The notes beneath the pieces were generated by a model that was not told where the DNA came from, did no database searches, and saw only the letters and a program-made list of their open reading frames with translations. The translations under genes and the position numbers were made by a program. A DNA stretch of 64,000 bases from HGM04593 sp045589695. Its GTDB lineage: Bacteria > Bacteroidota > Bacteroidia > Bacteroidales > Bacteroidaceae. The stretch covers positions 37,250 to 101,249 of the forward strand of contig JAZNPP010000037.1 of NCBI GenBank assembly GCA_045589695.1. The letters are read 5' to 3'. Below, piece after piece: positions 33,638-41,501 of the stretch; position 1 is the stretch's first letter; every line of letters starts with the position of its first letter.

Positions 33638-35111
33638 TTTCGTTCAGGAATTTTACTGATGCCGCAATATGCGGGTACATCACTGTGTCGTTGCTTATAA
33701 AAGGAACTGCCTTGCGGTATGCCTCGAACAGGGCCTCGACAGCCTTTGAAGAGCGCAGCGGGCGACGGAACTCCAACGCCTGCGCAGCGTTCATAAGCTC
33801 TATCGCAAGAACACGCTCGGTGTTCTGCACCACCTTCCATAGCTTTGTGGCTGCGTTTGAACCCATGCTGACATGGTCCTCCTGTCCTTGTGACGACGGT
33901 ATTGAGTCGCATGAAGCGGGCCAGCAAAGGCCTTTTGACTGGCTTACTATTGACGCGGCCGTATATTGCGGTATCATGAAACCGCTGTTAAGTCCCGGGT
34001 TGGCAACGAGGAAGTTCGGCAGGTTGCGCGTGCCGGAAATAATCTTGTATATACGTCGTTCCGAAATGTTTCCAAGTTCGGCAACAGCGATGGCAAGGAA
34101 GTCCATTGGCAAAGCTATTGGCTGACCGTGGAAGTTGCCTGCCGAAATGACCTCGTCCGTTTCGGGAAATACGGTCGGGTTGTCGGTAGCGGAATTTATC
34201 TCGGTCTCAATTACGCTTGCGACATAAGCGATCGTGTCCTTCGATGCGCCATGCACCTGCGGAATGCAGCGGAACGAGTAGGGGTCCTGAACATGTTTCT
34301 TGGGCTGCTTCGCAATTTCGCTGCCTTCGAGCAGTTCTCTGATGTTGCGTGCCGTGCTTATCTGGCCGTCGTGCGGGCGAATGGCGTGAACGTTATGCTC
34401 GAACGGCTCCAAACGGCCGTCGTAAGCGTCGAGCGACATTGCGCCGATGTAGTCGGCCCATCGGCTCAGCTTCTGAGCCTTGATAAGTGAATATACGCCG
34501 TATGCCGACATGAACTGTGTGCCGTTGAGCAACGCAAGGCCCTCTTTTGAACACAACCTTATAGGTTCCCAGCCCAATTTCTCCATCATTTCGGCACTTT
34601 CTACGACTTTGCCGTCAATCTCCACGTGTCCTAAACCTATCAGAGGCAATGACATGTGAGCAAGAGGCGAGAGGTCGCCCGAAGCTCCGAGCGAACCCTG
34701 TTCGTACACCACGGGAATGATGTTGTTGTTGAACATCTCTATAAGGCGTTCGACTGTAATCAACTGAACGCCCGAATGGCCGTATGAGAGTGACTGCACC
34801 TTCAGCAGAAGCATCAGCTTGACAATCTCCGACGGCACTCGTGCGCCTGTGCCGCATGCGTGCGACATCATAAGGTTCTTCTGCAGCTGCGAAAGATTCT
34901 CTTTGTCCACAGAAATGTTGCACAGCGAGCCAAATCCTGTCGTGACGCCGTAAATGGGACGTCCGGCATCCTCCATCTTCTTGTCAAGGTATTCCCGGCA
35001 CCCCTTTATTCTCTCTTTCGCGTCTTCGCTAAGAGCGAGCTTGCAGCCCTTTTCGAGAATTTCTCCGACACGTGCTATTGTAAGTCTCTCGGCATTTATA
35101 TAGTGAATCAT
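33621..35111 (-). CDS. hutH: Histidine ammonia-lyase
   Basis: First step of histidine degradation: removes ammonia from L-histidine to give urocanate. The electrophilic MIO cofactor forms from A143-S144-G145 in GSLGASGDLSPLAH. YGVTTGFGS near residue 55, the NGTQFM segment and FHGQPIALPMDF are also typical. The 496-residue length fits the family. The gene lies 16 bases after hutU and overlaps hutI by 17 bases. Nothing in the active-site region looks altered. Phenylalanine or tyrosine lyases share the fold, but the position among other hut genes settles the substrate. Confidence 0.97.
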   Translation of the reverse strand: MIHYINAERLTIARVGEILEKGCKLALSEDAKERIKGCREYLDKKMEDAGRPIYGVTTGFGSLCNISVDKENLSQLQKNLMMSHACGTGARVPSEIVKLMLLLKVQSLSYGHSGVQLITVERLIEMFNNNIIPVVYEQGSLGASGDLSPLAHMSLPLIGLGHVEIDGKVVESAEMMEKLGWEPIRLCSKEGLALLNGTQFMSAYGVYSLIKAQKLSRWADYIGAMSLDAYDGRLEPFEHNVHAIRPHDGQISTARNIRELLEGSEIAKQPKKHVQDPYSFRCIPQVHGASKDTIAYVASVIETEINSATDNPTVFPETDEVISAGNFHGQPIALPMDFLAIAVAELGNISERRIYKIISGTRNLPNFLVANPGLNSGFMIPQYTAASIVSQSKGLCWPASCDSIPSSQGQEDHVSMGSNAATKLWKVVQNTERVLAIELMNAAQALEFRRPLRSSKAVEALFEAYRKAVPFISNDTVMYPHIAASVKFLNENEPAC

Positions 35112-35127
35112 AGTAGTATGGTTTTTG

Positions 35128-37143
35128 TTATTTGTTTTCGTTGTAAACTTTCTCGATGAGGCTCATGTCGGCAAGGTTTGGCAGTGTGACCTTGAGGAGC
35201 GGCGTGCGTTCCATCTGACGCTTGATAGCGAACATCGCCCCTTCGTTACGCGCCCAGCTGCGGCGCGCGATACCGTTGTTCACGTCCCAGAGAAGCATCT
35301 CTTCTATGTGGCGTGCCGAATCGGCAGAACCGTCGATGACCATGCCGAAGCCGCCGTTGATTACTTCGCCCCAGCCAACACCGCCGCCGTTGTGTATCGA
35401 TACCCATGTGGCGCCTCGGAACGAGTCGCCGATGACATTGTGTACCGCCATGTCGGCGCAGAACTGCGAACCGTCGTAGATGTTCGAAGTCTCGCGGTAT
35501 GGAGAATCGGTGCCAGACACGTCGTGGTGGTCGCGGCCAAGCACTACGGGGGCCGAAATCTCGCCTCTTCCGATAGCCTCGTTGAAAGCAAGGGCTATGC
35601 GTGTGCGGCCCTCGGAGTCGGCATAAAGAATTCGTGCCTGAGAACCTACTACGAGTTTGTTTTCCTTAGCTTCACGTATCCAGTGGAGGTTGTCTGCGAG
35701 CTGTCCGCTAATCTCGGCCGGCGCTTCCTTGAGCATATCTTCGAGTACCTTTGCCGCTAAGCGGTCTGTAATCTCGAGATCCTCCTCTTTGCCCGACGTG
35801 CATACCCAACGGAACGGGCCGAAGCCATAGTCGAAAAACATCGGTCCCATGATGTCCTGAACGTATGAGGGGTAACGGAACTTGCCCTCGGCTGTCATAA
35901 TGTCGGCGCCGGCACGTGACGATTCAAGCAGGAAGGCGTTACCGTAGTCAAAGAAGTACATGCCTCGTGCGGTAAGCCTGTTTATTGCTGCCACATGGCG
36001 GCGCAAAGACTCCTGAACGCACTTGCGGAAACGCTCAGGCTCTTCGGCCATCATGCGGTTCGACTCCTCGTAAGAGTATCCAACCGGGTAGTAGCCGCCC
36101 GCCCAGGGATTATGCAATGATGTCTGGTCCGAGCCGAGGTCTACGTTCATCTCTTCATCGGCAAGGCGTTCCCAAAGGTCCACAACGTTGCCTACGTAAG
36201 CGAACGATATTACCTCTTTATTCTTTACGGCGGCCTTTATACGTGGTATAAGCTCGTCGAGAGAGGTGTGCAGTTCATCGACCCATCCCTGGTTGTATCT
36301 CTTTTCGGCCGCAGCGATGTTTATTTCCGCAGTGACGCTTACCACACCCGAGATATTTCCGGCCTTAGGCTGTGCGCCCGACATACCGCCGAGTCCTGCT
36401 GTCACGAACAGCATGCCTTTAAGGTCTTTCTGCCCGGGCTTCATGCGTTTGCGTGCCGCGTTCATGACTGTAATTGTCGTTCCGTGAACAATGCCTTGCG
36501 GCCCAATATACATATATGAACCGGCTGTCATCTGTCCGTACTGTGAAACGCCCATCGCGTTGAAGCGTTCCCAATCGTCCTGTGCCGAATGGTTCGGTAT
36601 TACCATGCCGTTAGTGACAATCACTCTTGGAGCGTCCCTGTGCGAGGGGAAAAGCCCGAGAGGGTGGCCCGAATACATTACCAGCGTCTGCTCGTCGGTC
36701 ATTTCGGCGAGGTATTTCATCGCTATACGGTACTGTGCCCAGTTCTGGAACACTGCGCCGTTGCCGCCGTATGTGATAAGCTCGTGCGGGTGCTGAGCGA
36801 CAGCCTTGTCAAGGTTGTTCTGTATCATGAGCATGATAGCCGCAGCCTGACGTGAGCGTGCGGGGTAGTCGTCAATGGAGCGTGCGAACATTTCGTAGTC
36901 GGGACGCAGACGGTACATGTAAATACGTCCGTATCGCTTCAGTTCGTCAAGGAATTCGGGAGCGAGTTCGGCGTGGTGCTTTTCGGGAAAATAACGCAAG
37001 GCGTTAGCCAAAGCGAGTTTCTTCTCGCTGTCTGTCAGAATGTCCTTGCGTTTTGGGGCGTGGTTGGCTGTAGTGTCGTAAGCCTTTTTAGCTGGCAGAA
37101 TATCGGGGATGCCGGCCAGAATATCTTTCTGAAAATCGGTCAT
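35128..37143 (-). CDS. hutU: Urocanate hydratase
   Basis: Second step of histidine degradation: adds water to urocanate using tightly bound NAD+ to give imidazolonepropionate. The protein has 671 residues, longer than the 550-residue Pseudomonas type, and fits the long form of Bacteroidota and Firmicutes. Typical segments are TYGGNGAVFQNWAQYRIAMKYL, YSGHPLGLFPSH, TAGLGGMSGAQPKAG and DQTSLHNPWAGGYYP, with VGWGEVINGGFGMVIDGS near the C-terminus. It starts 35 bases after ftcD; that gap is filled with TAACGATTAA-type repeats. It is part of the tight hut run. Confidence 0.97.
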   Translation of the reverse strand: MTDFQKDILAGIPDILPAKKAYDTTANHAPKRKDILTDSEKKLALANALRYFPEKHHAELAPEFLDELKRYGRIYMYRLRPDYEMFARSIDDYPARSRQAAAIMLMIQNNLDKAVAQHPHELITYGGNGAVFQNWAQYRIAMKYLAEMTDEQTLVMYSGHPLGLFPSHRDAPRVIVTNGMVIPNHSAQDDWERFNAMGVSQYGQMTAGSYMYIGPQGIVHGTTITVMNAARKRMKPGQKDLKGMLFVTAGLGGMSGAQPKAGNISGVVSVTAEINIAAAEKRYNQGWVDELHTSLDELIPRIKAAVKNKEVISFAYVGNVVDLWERLADEEMNVDLGSDQTSLHNPWAGGYYPVGYSYEESNRMMAEEPERFRKCVQESLRRHVAAINRLTARGMYFFDYGNAFLLESSRAGADIMTAEGKFRYPSYVQDIMGPMFFDYGFGPFRWVCTSGKEEDLEITDRLAAKVLEDMLKEAPAEISGQLADNLHWIREAKENKLVVGSQARILYADSEGRTRIALAFNEAIGRGEISAPVVLGRDHHDVSGTDSPYRETSNIYDGSQFCADMAVHNVIGDSFRGATWVSIHNGGGVGWGEVINGGFGMVIDGSADSARHIEEMLLWDVNNGIARRSWARNEGAMFAIKRQMERTPLLKVTLPNLADMSLIEKVYNENK

Positions 37144-37155
37144 ATCAGTATTTTG

Positions 37156-37192
37156 TGTTAATCGTTAATCGTTCATCATTAATCGTTAATCT
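37156..37192. repeat. ATTAACG short repeat at the ftcD stop codon
   Basis: On the minus strand, GATTAACGATTAATGATGAACGATTAACGATTAACA-type units fill the gap between ftcD and hutU. The last ftcD codons (Ile-Asn-Asp-stop) are inside the repeat. It resembles the repeat at the end of the PAP2 gene. Confidence 0.6.
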
Positions 37193-38888
37193 TGCTCTCT
37201 ACAATTGCGAGAATCTCTTTTTCGGCCTGTTGCGCAAGAGCCTGAATTCTTTCCGCCTCCTTTACAAGCTCCTCGGCGGTTTTTCGGTCCTTGAGCCCTG
37301 CGGCGTTTATCTTAACGTTGAGGCATGCGCCCATAACGGCAGAGCGTGCCGCCAAAGCGCCAACGCCGGCGTCGGAAACTGAATTCGGGTTACCCTCTTC
37401 GGCCATAGCGCGCACTACGTCAAAAGCCTTGTATGCGGCTTTCATGGTACGCAGCGGCACCTGTGTGGCGTAGAGTGTCGCAACTTCCATAGCTGCTGAA
37501 CGTGCGGCTTTCTCTTCATCGTTTCCCTTAGGCATGCCGAACACGTCCATAATCTTATTGAATGCGGCAGTGTCCTCATCGACGAGAGCAAGCAGTTCGT
37601 TCATTACGTTCATACCCTTTTCGGCCCAATCGGAGAAGTACTCCCAGCGGTCGTCCCAGCCGGCCTTGTGCGAAGATAGGTTCGCCACCATAGTGCCGAG
37701 AGCGGCTGCCAAAGCGCCCATATATGCCGAAATTGAACCTCCGCCGGGGGCTGGCGATTCGCTTGCAGTCTCTTCTGCAAAGCCGGCACAAGTCATATCG
37801 ACAAGTTTTTTCGCGTTTTTCTGTTCTTCGGCTTCGAGTATATACTCAATAACCTTCTCTTCGGGCTTGAACTCTTTCAGTGTCGATAGTCCCATGCTTT
37901 CAACAGCTATGCGGACAAGCTCACGCTCAGGTACGCCTGTAGAGCGTTGCTGCTTACGCAGGAAGTGGCGGCCGGCATCAACGAGGGCTTTCTTTGGTAT
38001 AAGGCCGACAATCTCTGTGCCTGTGACACGGATTCCTCGTGCGTCGGCTGCACGGCACACCTCGTCGAACGCCACGTGCAGCGGGGTGACGGCAAGGTTT
38101 GTCATATTCATAGATACCTGCGCGATGCCGTACTCCTCAATGAACCAGCCGATAGCCTTGCACTCTTTAAGAGTTCCGGGTATCATCACAGGCTCGCCCA
38201 TTTCGTTCTTTACAATCTTGCCTGTTATTGGGTTGCCCTCGCGCATCGGGCGTCCCTTTTCACGCACGTCGAAAGCAATGGCATTGGCGCGGCGTGTCGA
38301 TGTTGTGTTCAGGTTGTAGTTTACCGCTACAAGGAAGTCGCGTGCGCCTACTGCGGTGGCTCCGGTGCGTGCTATGCCCTCGTCGTACGGGCGTGCGCCG
38401 AAGTCGGGGCGTTTATCCTCGTTAGCCATCTTTTCGGGCAATCCCTCATATTCGCCCTCGCGGCAAACGGCAAGGTTGCGCCTTTCGGGCTTGAACGCCG
38501 CCGACTCATAGCAGTATGTAGGAACGCCGAGTTTCTCGGCGATGCGGCTTGCAAGCGAGCGTGCAAGTTCCTTGCACTCCTCCATTGTTATGCCCGACAC
38601 CGGGATGAGAGGTAACACGTCGCATGCGCCCATGCGTGGATGCGCTCCCTTATGCTGTCGCATGTCAATGAGTTCTGTAGCGCGCTTTACGCCCGCAACT
38701 GCCGCTTCGACAACAGCCTCCGGCTCTCCGACGAATGTCACCACAGTGCGGTTGGTGGCCTCGCCCGGGTCCACGTCAAGAAGTTTGACGCCTTTTACCG
38801 CCTCAATGGCATCTGTAATCTGTTTGATAGTCTCCATGTTGCGCCCCTCCGAAAAGTTGGGAACGCACTCGATAATTCTCTTTTGCAT
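37179..38888 (-). CDS. ftcD: Glutamate formimidoyltransferase / formimidoyltetrahydrofolate cyclodeaminase (bifunctional)
   Basis: Transfers the formimino group of formiminoglutamate to tetrahydrofolate, giving glutamate, then releases ammonia to form methenyl-THF. The N-terminal transferase part starts MQKRIIECVPNFSEGRN and has DPGEATNRTVVTFVG, HKGAHPRMGACDV and NYNLNTTS. The C-terminal cyclodeaminase part (from about residue 355) has FAEETASESPAPGGGSISAYMGALAAAL. At 569 residues it is the full two-domain form, like the mammalian enzyme. It is the first gene of the eight-gene run, with a consensus promoter just upstream. Its C-terminus ends inside a short repeat. The one-carbon unit is therefore recovered into the folate pool. 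Confidence 0.95.
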   Translation of the reverse strand: MQKRIIECVPNFSEGRNMETIKQITDAIEAVKGVKLLDVDPGEATNRTVVTFVGEPEAVVEAAVAGVKRATELIDMRQHKGAHPRMGACDVLPLIPVSGITMEECKELARSLASRIAEKLGVPTYCYESAAFKPERRNLAVCREGEYEGLPEKMANEDKRPDFGARPYDEGIARTGATAVGARDFLVAVNYNLNTTSTRRANAIAFDVREKGRPMREGNPITGKIVKNEMGEPVMIPGTLKECKAIGWFIEEYGIAQVSMNMTNLAVTPLHVAFDEVCRAADARGIRVTGTEIVGLIPKKALVDAGRHFLRKQQRSTGVPERELVRIAVESMGLSTLKEFKPEEKVIEYILEAEEQKNAKKLVDMTCAGFAEETASESPAPGGGSISAYMGALAAALGTMVANLSSHKAGWDDRWEYFSDWAEKGMNVMNELLALVDEDTAAFNKIMDVFGMPKGNDEEKAARSAAMEVATLYATQVPLRTMKAAYKAFDVVRAMAEEGNPNSVSDAGVGALAARSAVMGACLNVKINAAGLKDRKTAEELVKEAERIQALAQQAEKEILAIVESKIND

Positions 38889-38927
38889 GGTTTGTATATT
38901 TTTTCTCTTTTTGCATCACATTTAGCT

Positions 38928-38957
38928 CAAAGGTACAAAAACTTTGTATTACGGCAA
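38928..38957 (-). promoter_or_regulatory. Promoter of the ftcD-hut operon
   Basis: On the minus strand, TTG (38955-38957) and TACCTTTG (38928-38935) are separated by 19 bases, an excellent Bacteroidota promoter. The ftcD start is 39 bases downstream, so the leader is short, with no room for a long riboswitch. Confidence 0.65.
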
Positions 38958-39077
38958 GTTTATAAAATAATATTTTATCATTAAAGTTTAAAATGGCATT
39001 TTGCCGGTTAGAATATAACACGGACTTTATTTCCAGAACATGAAATTTTACCTGTGCCATATCGGGTAAATAGCACA

Positions 39078-39110
39078 CAATCCCTTGCAAGATAATCTTG
39101 CAAGGGATTG
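39078..39110 (-). terminator. 16-bp perfect hairpin downstream of tRNA-Leu
   Basis: CAATCCCTTGCAAGAT (39078-39093) and ATCTTGCAAGGGATTG (39095-39110) are perfect arms separated by one base. It begins 14 bases beyond the tRNA 3' end on the minus strand. It lacks a T tract, so it may be an RNA-processing or pause hairpin more than a classic terminator. Confidence 0.6.
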
Positions 39111-39123
39111 TTCATGAATACAG

Positions 39124-39209
39124 TACTCGAAGCGGGACTTGAACCCGCACGGCGTTTAAATGCCAAAGGATTTTAAGTCCTTCGTGTCTACCGATTCCAC
39201 CATTCGAGC
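39124..39209 (-). tRNA. tRNA-Leu (anticodon UAA)
   Basis: Read on the minus strand: acceptor GCTCGAA pairs with TTCGAGT (first pair G-U), discriminator A as expected for Leu. The anticodon stem AAGGA/TCCTT encloses CTTAAAA with anticodon TAA. A long variable arm (GGCATTTAAACGCC) marks a class II tRNA, and the T arm is GCGGGTTCAAGTCCCGC. Length is 86 bases with no encoded CCA. A consensus promoter lies upstream. Confidence 0.93.
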
Positions 39210-39243
39210 GACCTTATGTCTGTTGTTTGTGCAACAACGTGTG

Positions 39244-39274
39244 CAAAGATAAGACTTTTTGATAAAATTGCAAA
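39244..39274 (-). promoter_or_regulatory. Promoter of tRNA-Leu
   Basis: On the minus strand, TTTG (39271-39274), a 19-base spacer, then TATCTTTG (39244-39251). Both boxes match the Bacteroidota consensus exactly; the tRNA starts 34 bases downstream. Confidence 0.7.
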
Positions 39275-39284
39275 ATGCTGTTGC

Positions 39285-39803
39285 TTAATTTTGTATGAGC
39301 ACGTCTGTGCCGGTGTCAATGACTCTGTACTGCCATAGGGGGCGTGATTTGCCCTCGATGGCTATTCCGCCGCTGTTGAGGTCGAACTTGGTAGCGCACT
39401 TGGGGCATATGGCATGTCCGATGGTGTGGTCAATCTCCACCCGATAGCGCTGGCTGTCGCATGTGGGGCATGACCAGTCGTACGCCCAGATGTTGCCGTC
39501 GCAGTTCATTGGGGTGCCGATGATTAGTCCGCCGAGCCCGTAATGGAACGGATTCATCTGCATCTGCATCTCGGGTATGTTATATGTTTTTGTTTCGCCT
39601 TGAGCGTCGGTCAGCTTGTACTGTCCGGCGTTCGCCCCTCGTTTGACGCACAGGAACTGTCCGTAGCTGTTCACCTGTATGTACGGGTGTATGCTCTTGT
39701 CGAAAATGAAGTTCACTCTGTATATCGAGAAGCGGCTCTCGTCGTCGCAGCCTGCAAGGAGCGCCGTCGCCGCCAACATTAAAACACTGACAATCTTTTT
39801 CAT
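39285..39803 (-). CDS. Lipoprotein with a Cys4 Rieske-like or zinc-ribbon region
   Basis: The lipobox LAGC puts the lipidated Cys at residue 19, followed by DDES, an acidic stretch compatible with surface export. The C-terminal half has two CxxC pairs: C112/C115 in SCPTC and C133/C136 in CPKCATKFDLNSGG, ending in PLWQYRV. The layout CxxC...CPxCxxxFD...PLxxYRV follows that of Rieske ferredoxin domains, but true Rieske sites use two Cys and two His. Here all four candidate ligands are Cys, so it may bind zinc or a rubredoxin-like iron. It is transcribed in the same direction as pyrE and the SRPBCC gene, 104 bases downstream. The function is unknown. Confidence 0.7.
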   Translation of the reverse strand: MKKIVSVLMLAATALLAGCDDESRFSIYRVNFIFDKSIHPYIQVNSYGQFLCVKRGANAGQYKLTDAQGETKTYNIPEMQMQMNPFHYGLGGLIIGTPMNCDGNIWAYDWSCPTCDSQRYRVEIDHTIGHAICPKCATKFDLNSGGIAIEGKSRPLWQYRVIDTGTDVLIQN

Positions 39804-39907
39804 GACATTATAACGTCTTCTTTTTCCGTTTATTGCTGCTATGCAAAGAAGAGCGCATAAAATTAACTTTTACACACTCTTCTTTTGTTCATGCGTCTGC
39901 CGTTGGC

Positions 39908-40318
39908 TCAGTACTGTATCATAGAAAGCGCCTCGGCAATCTTCTCAAGCCCCTCTTTTAACGGTTTCTCGACCATTGAACGCAACATGATGTTTATGTC
40001 GGCCTTTGCCACTACACGCATCTTCGCCGCCTCTTCGCCGTCGGGTATTATCTGTATCCATACGTTAAAAGGTATGGGCGACCCTGCAGCCTCTAACTTG
40101 ATACATTTGGGCGCTTCGCGGTCTACGATACGCAACGTGACGTTGCCGATAGGCGGAACGTTCACGCTTGCCTCGTCACGGTTGTATGCAAGGTCTTTTA
40201 TCTTGTCTTGAGGCAGCCTGTCTTTCAGTCCTTCGAGGTTGTTCAGGTCCTCTAATTTCGCATAGACTCTCTCTTGCGGGTATGGTATGCGCTTTACGCT
40301 GCTTTCGTATTGGCTCAT
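39908..40318 (-). CDS. SRPBCC (START/Bet v1-like) family protein
   Basis: A 136-residue cytosolic protein without signal peptide. It has the helix-grip pattern of SRPBCC proteins: a first strand (YESSVKRIPYPQERVYAKLEDLNN), a region of antiparallel strands (IGNVTLRIVDREAPKCIKLEAAG, PFNVWIQIIPDGEEAAKMRVVAKAD) and a long C-terminal helix (KPLKEGLEKIAEALSMI). The family forms hydrophobic pockets for lipids or polyketides; no catalytic residues can be named. It follows pyrE by 4 bases and must share its transcript, though no metabolic link is obvious. The ligand is unknown. Confidence 0.8.
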   Translation of the reverse strand: MSQYESSVKRIPYPQERVYAKLEDLNNLEGLKDRLPQDKIKDLAYNRDEASVNVPPIGNVTLRIVDREAPKCIKLEAAGSPIPFNVWIQIIPDGEEAAKMRVVAKADINIMLRSMVEKPLKEGLEKIAEALSMIQY

Positions 40319-40322
40319 GGCG

Positions 40323-40967
40323 TTACTTCAGGTCGTTTCTCCACTCCGACGGGTTAGCGCGCCACTCCTTAAGGGTTGGCATAACCTCTTCTGTTATGTA
40401 ACCAGTCTCCTTTGCCGCCTCAAGAACAGCCTCGTAGTCGGTAAGCGTGATGAGTTTCACGCCTGCCTTTTCGAAAGCCTCTGTAGCCACGTTGAAGCCG
40501 TAGGTGAACGATGCAACCATGCCCACTACCTCGACGCCTGCCGCACGCAAAGCGTCGACGGCGCGTAGGCTGCTGAGTCCTGTAGATACAAGGTCTTCAA
40601 CCACGACTACCTTAGCGCCCGGCTTAACGTCGCCTTCTATCTGGTTGCCGAGTCCGTGGTCCTTTGCTTTAGGGCGTACATACACGAACGGCTTGCCGAG
40701 CTCTTCGGCTACGAGCGCTCCCTGCGCTATAGCTCCTGTAGCGACGCCCGCTACCGTGTCGGCCTCAGGGAACTCTTCAAGGATAAGGTTGGCGAGCCCG
40801 AGCTTCACTCGTGTACGCAAAGCGGGGAACGATAATGTTTTACGGTTGTCGCAGTAGAATGGCGATTTCCATCCCGAAGCCCATGTGAAAGGCTGTTCGG
40901 GCTGTAACTTGACTGCCTTGATGTTAAGCAGCTCGGCTGCGAGCAGCAGTTTTGATTTGTTTGTCAT
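40323..40967 (-). CDS. pyrE: Orotate phosphoribosyltransferase
   Basis: Fifth step of UMP synthesis: joins orotate to PRPP to give orotidine 5'-phosphate in the cytoplasm. The PRPP-binding motif VVVVEDLVSTGLSSL is typical of type I phosphoribosyltransferases. The N-terminal hood contains the YCDNRKTLSFP segment, and VATGAIAQGALVAEELGKPFVYVRPKAKDHGLGNQIEG gives the catalytic loop. Length (214) is normal. It is followed 4 bases later by an SRPBCC gene and lies 70 bases after a SUI1-family gene in the same direction, with a candidate -7 box in that gap. Confidence 0.96.
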   Translation of the reverse strand: MTNKSKLLLAAELLNIKAVKLQPEQPFTWASGWKSPFYCDNRKTLSFPALRTRVKLGLANLILEEFPEADTVAGVATGAIAQGALVAEELGKPFVYVRPKAKDHGLGNQIEGDVKPGAKVVVVEDLVSTGLSSLRAVDALRAAGVEVVGMVASFTYGFNVATEAFEKAGVKLITLTDYEAVLEAAKETGYITEEVMPTLKEWRANPSEWRNDLK

Positions 40968-40998
40968 AATATTTGTTTTTTAGGTTGTTTCAATGTTG

Positions 40999-41006
40999 CG
41001 AAGATA
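40999..41006 (-). promoter_or_regulatory. Candidate -7 box for pyrE
   Basis: TATCTTCG on the minus strand, 31 bases before the pyrE start. It is the same variant box seen upstream of ribD, but without a clear -33 partner. Confidence 0.4.
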
Positions 41007-41037
41007 TGAAAATGATTTCAAAAAAACTTCTCATGCG

Positions 41038-41376
41038 TTATTTTGTTTGCGTGTAACCCTCTTTTTTCAGCAGTTCTATCACTTTCTCTTTAAAGTCGCC
41101 CTGCACGAGTATCTCGCCGTCCTTTACACTGCCGCCTGTTCCGCATTTTGTTTTCAGCAGCTTGCCTAACTCTTTAATGTCGGCCTCTGTGCCGACGAAA
41201 TTTTTGACAACGGTTACCGTCTTACCGCCTCTGTGGTTCTTCTCAATGCTTACTCTTAGTCTCTGCTGCTGTTTCGGCAGAGTCTCGTTTTCCTCCTTTT
41301 CATCGAGAGAATACGCAAAGTCAGGGTTAGTGGAATATACTATGTTCAACCTATCTTTCCAATCGTTCTTTTTCAT
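41038..41376 (-). CDS. SUI1/eIF1-family translation factor (YciH-like)
   Basis: A 112-residue protein with a charged, flexible N-terminus and the SUI1 core: RVSIEKNHRGGKTVTVVKNFVGTEADIKELGKLLKTKCGTGGSVKDGEILVQGDFKEKVIELLKKEGY. This is the fold of eukaryotic eIF1 and bacterial YciH, which can check start-codon selection on the small ribosomal subunit. Bacterial members are non-essential modulators. It lies upstream of pyrE on the minus strand and is divergent from rex. The family call is certain; the role in this organism is inferred. Confidence 0.92.
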   Translation of the reverse strand: MKKNDWKDRLNIVYSTNPDFAYSLDEKEENETLPKQQQRLRVSIEKNHRGGKTVTVVKNFVGTEADIKELGKLLKTKCGTGGSVKDGEILVQGDFKEKVIELLKKEGYTQTK

Positions 41377-41458
41377 TGTTTGTAGTCTGTTTCTCTTTTT
41401 GTTGAGTGCTAATATACAATATTTCGGTCACAAATTTCAGCACTTCGCAAAATAACTT

Positions 41459-41466
41459 TAATTTTG
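41459..41466 (+). promoter_or_regulatory. Candidate -7 box for the rex-porU-porV operon
   Basis: TAATTTTG, an exact TAnnTTTG match, 35 bases before the rex start. The -33 position holds TTTCAG, a partial match. Confidence 0.45.
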
Positions 41467-41501
41467 TTACGTTATTATAAAACTTACGCGCGACAAGAAT
41501 T

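Noticed and set aside
41428..41433. TCACAA as a possible Rex operator upstream of rex
   Set aside because: Only one half-site is present; the paired TTGTGA half is missing at the required distance.
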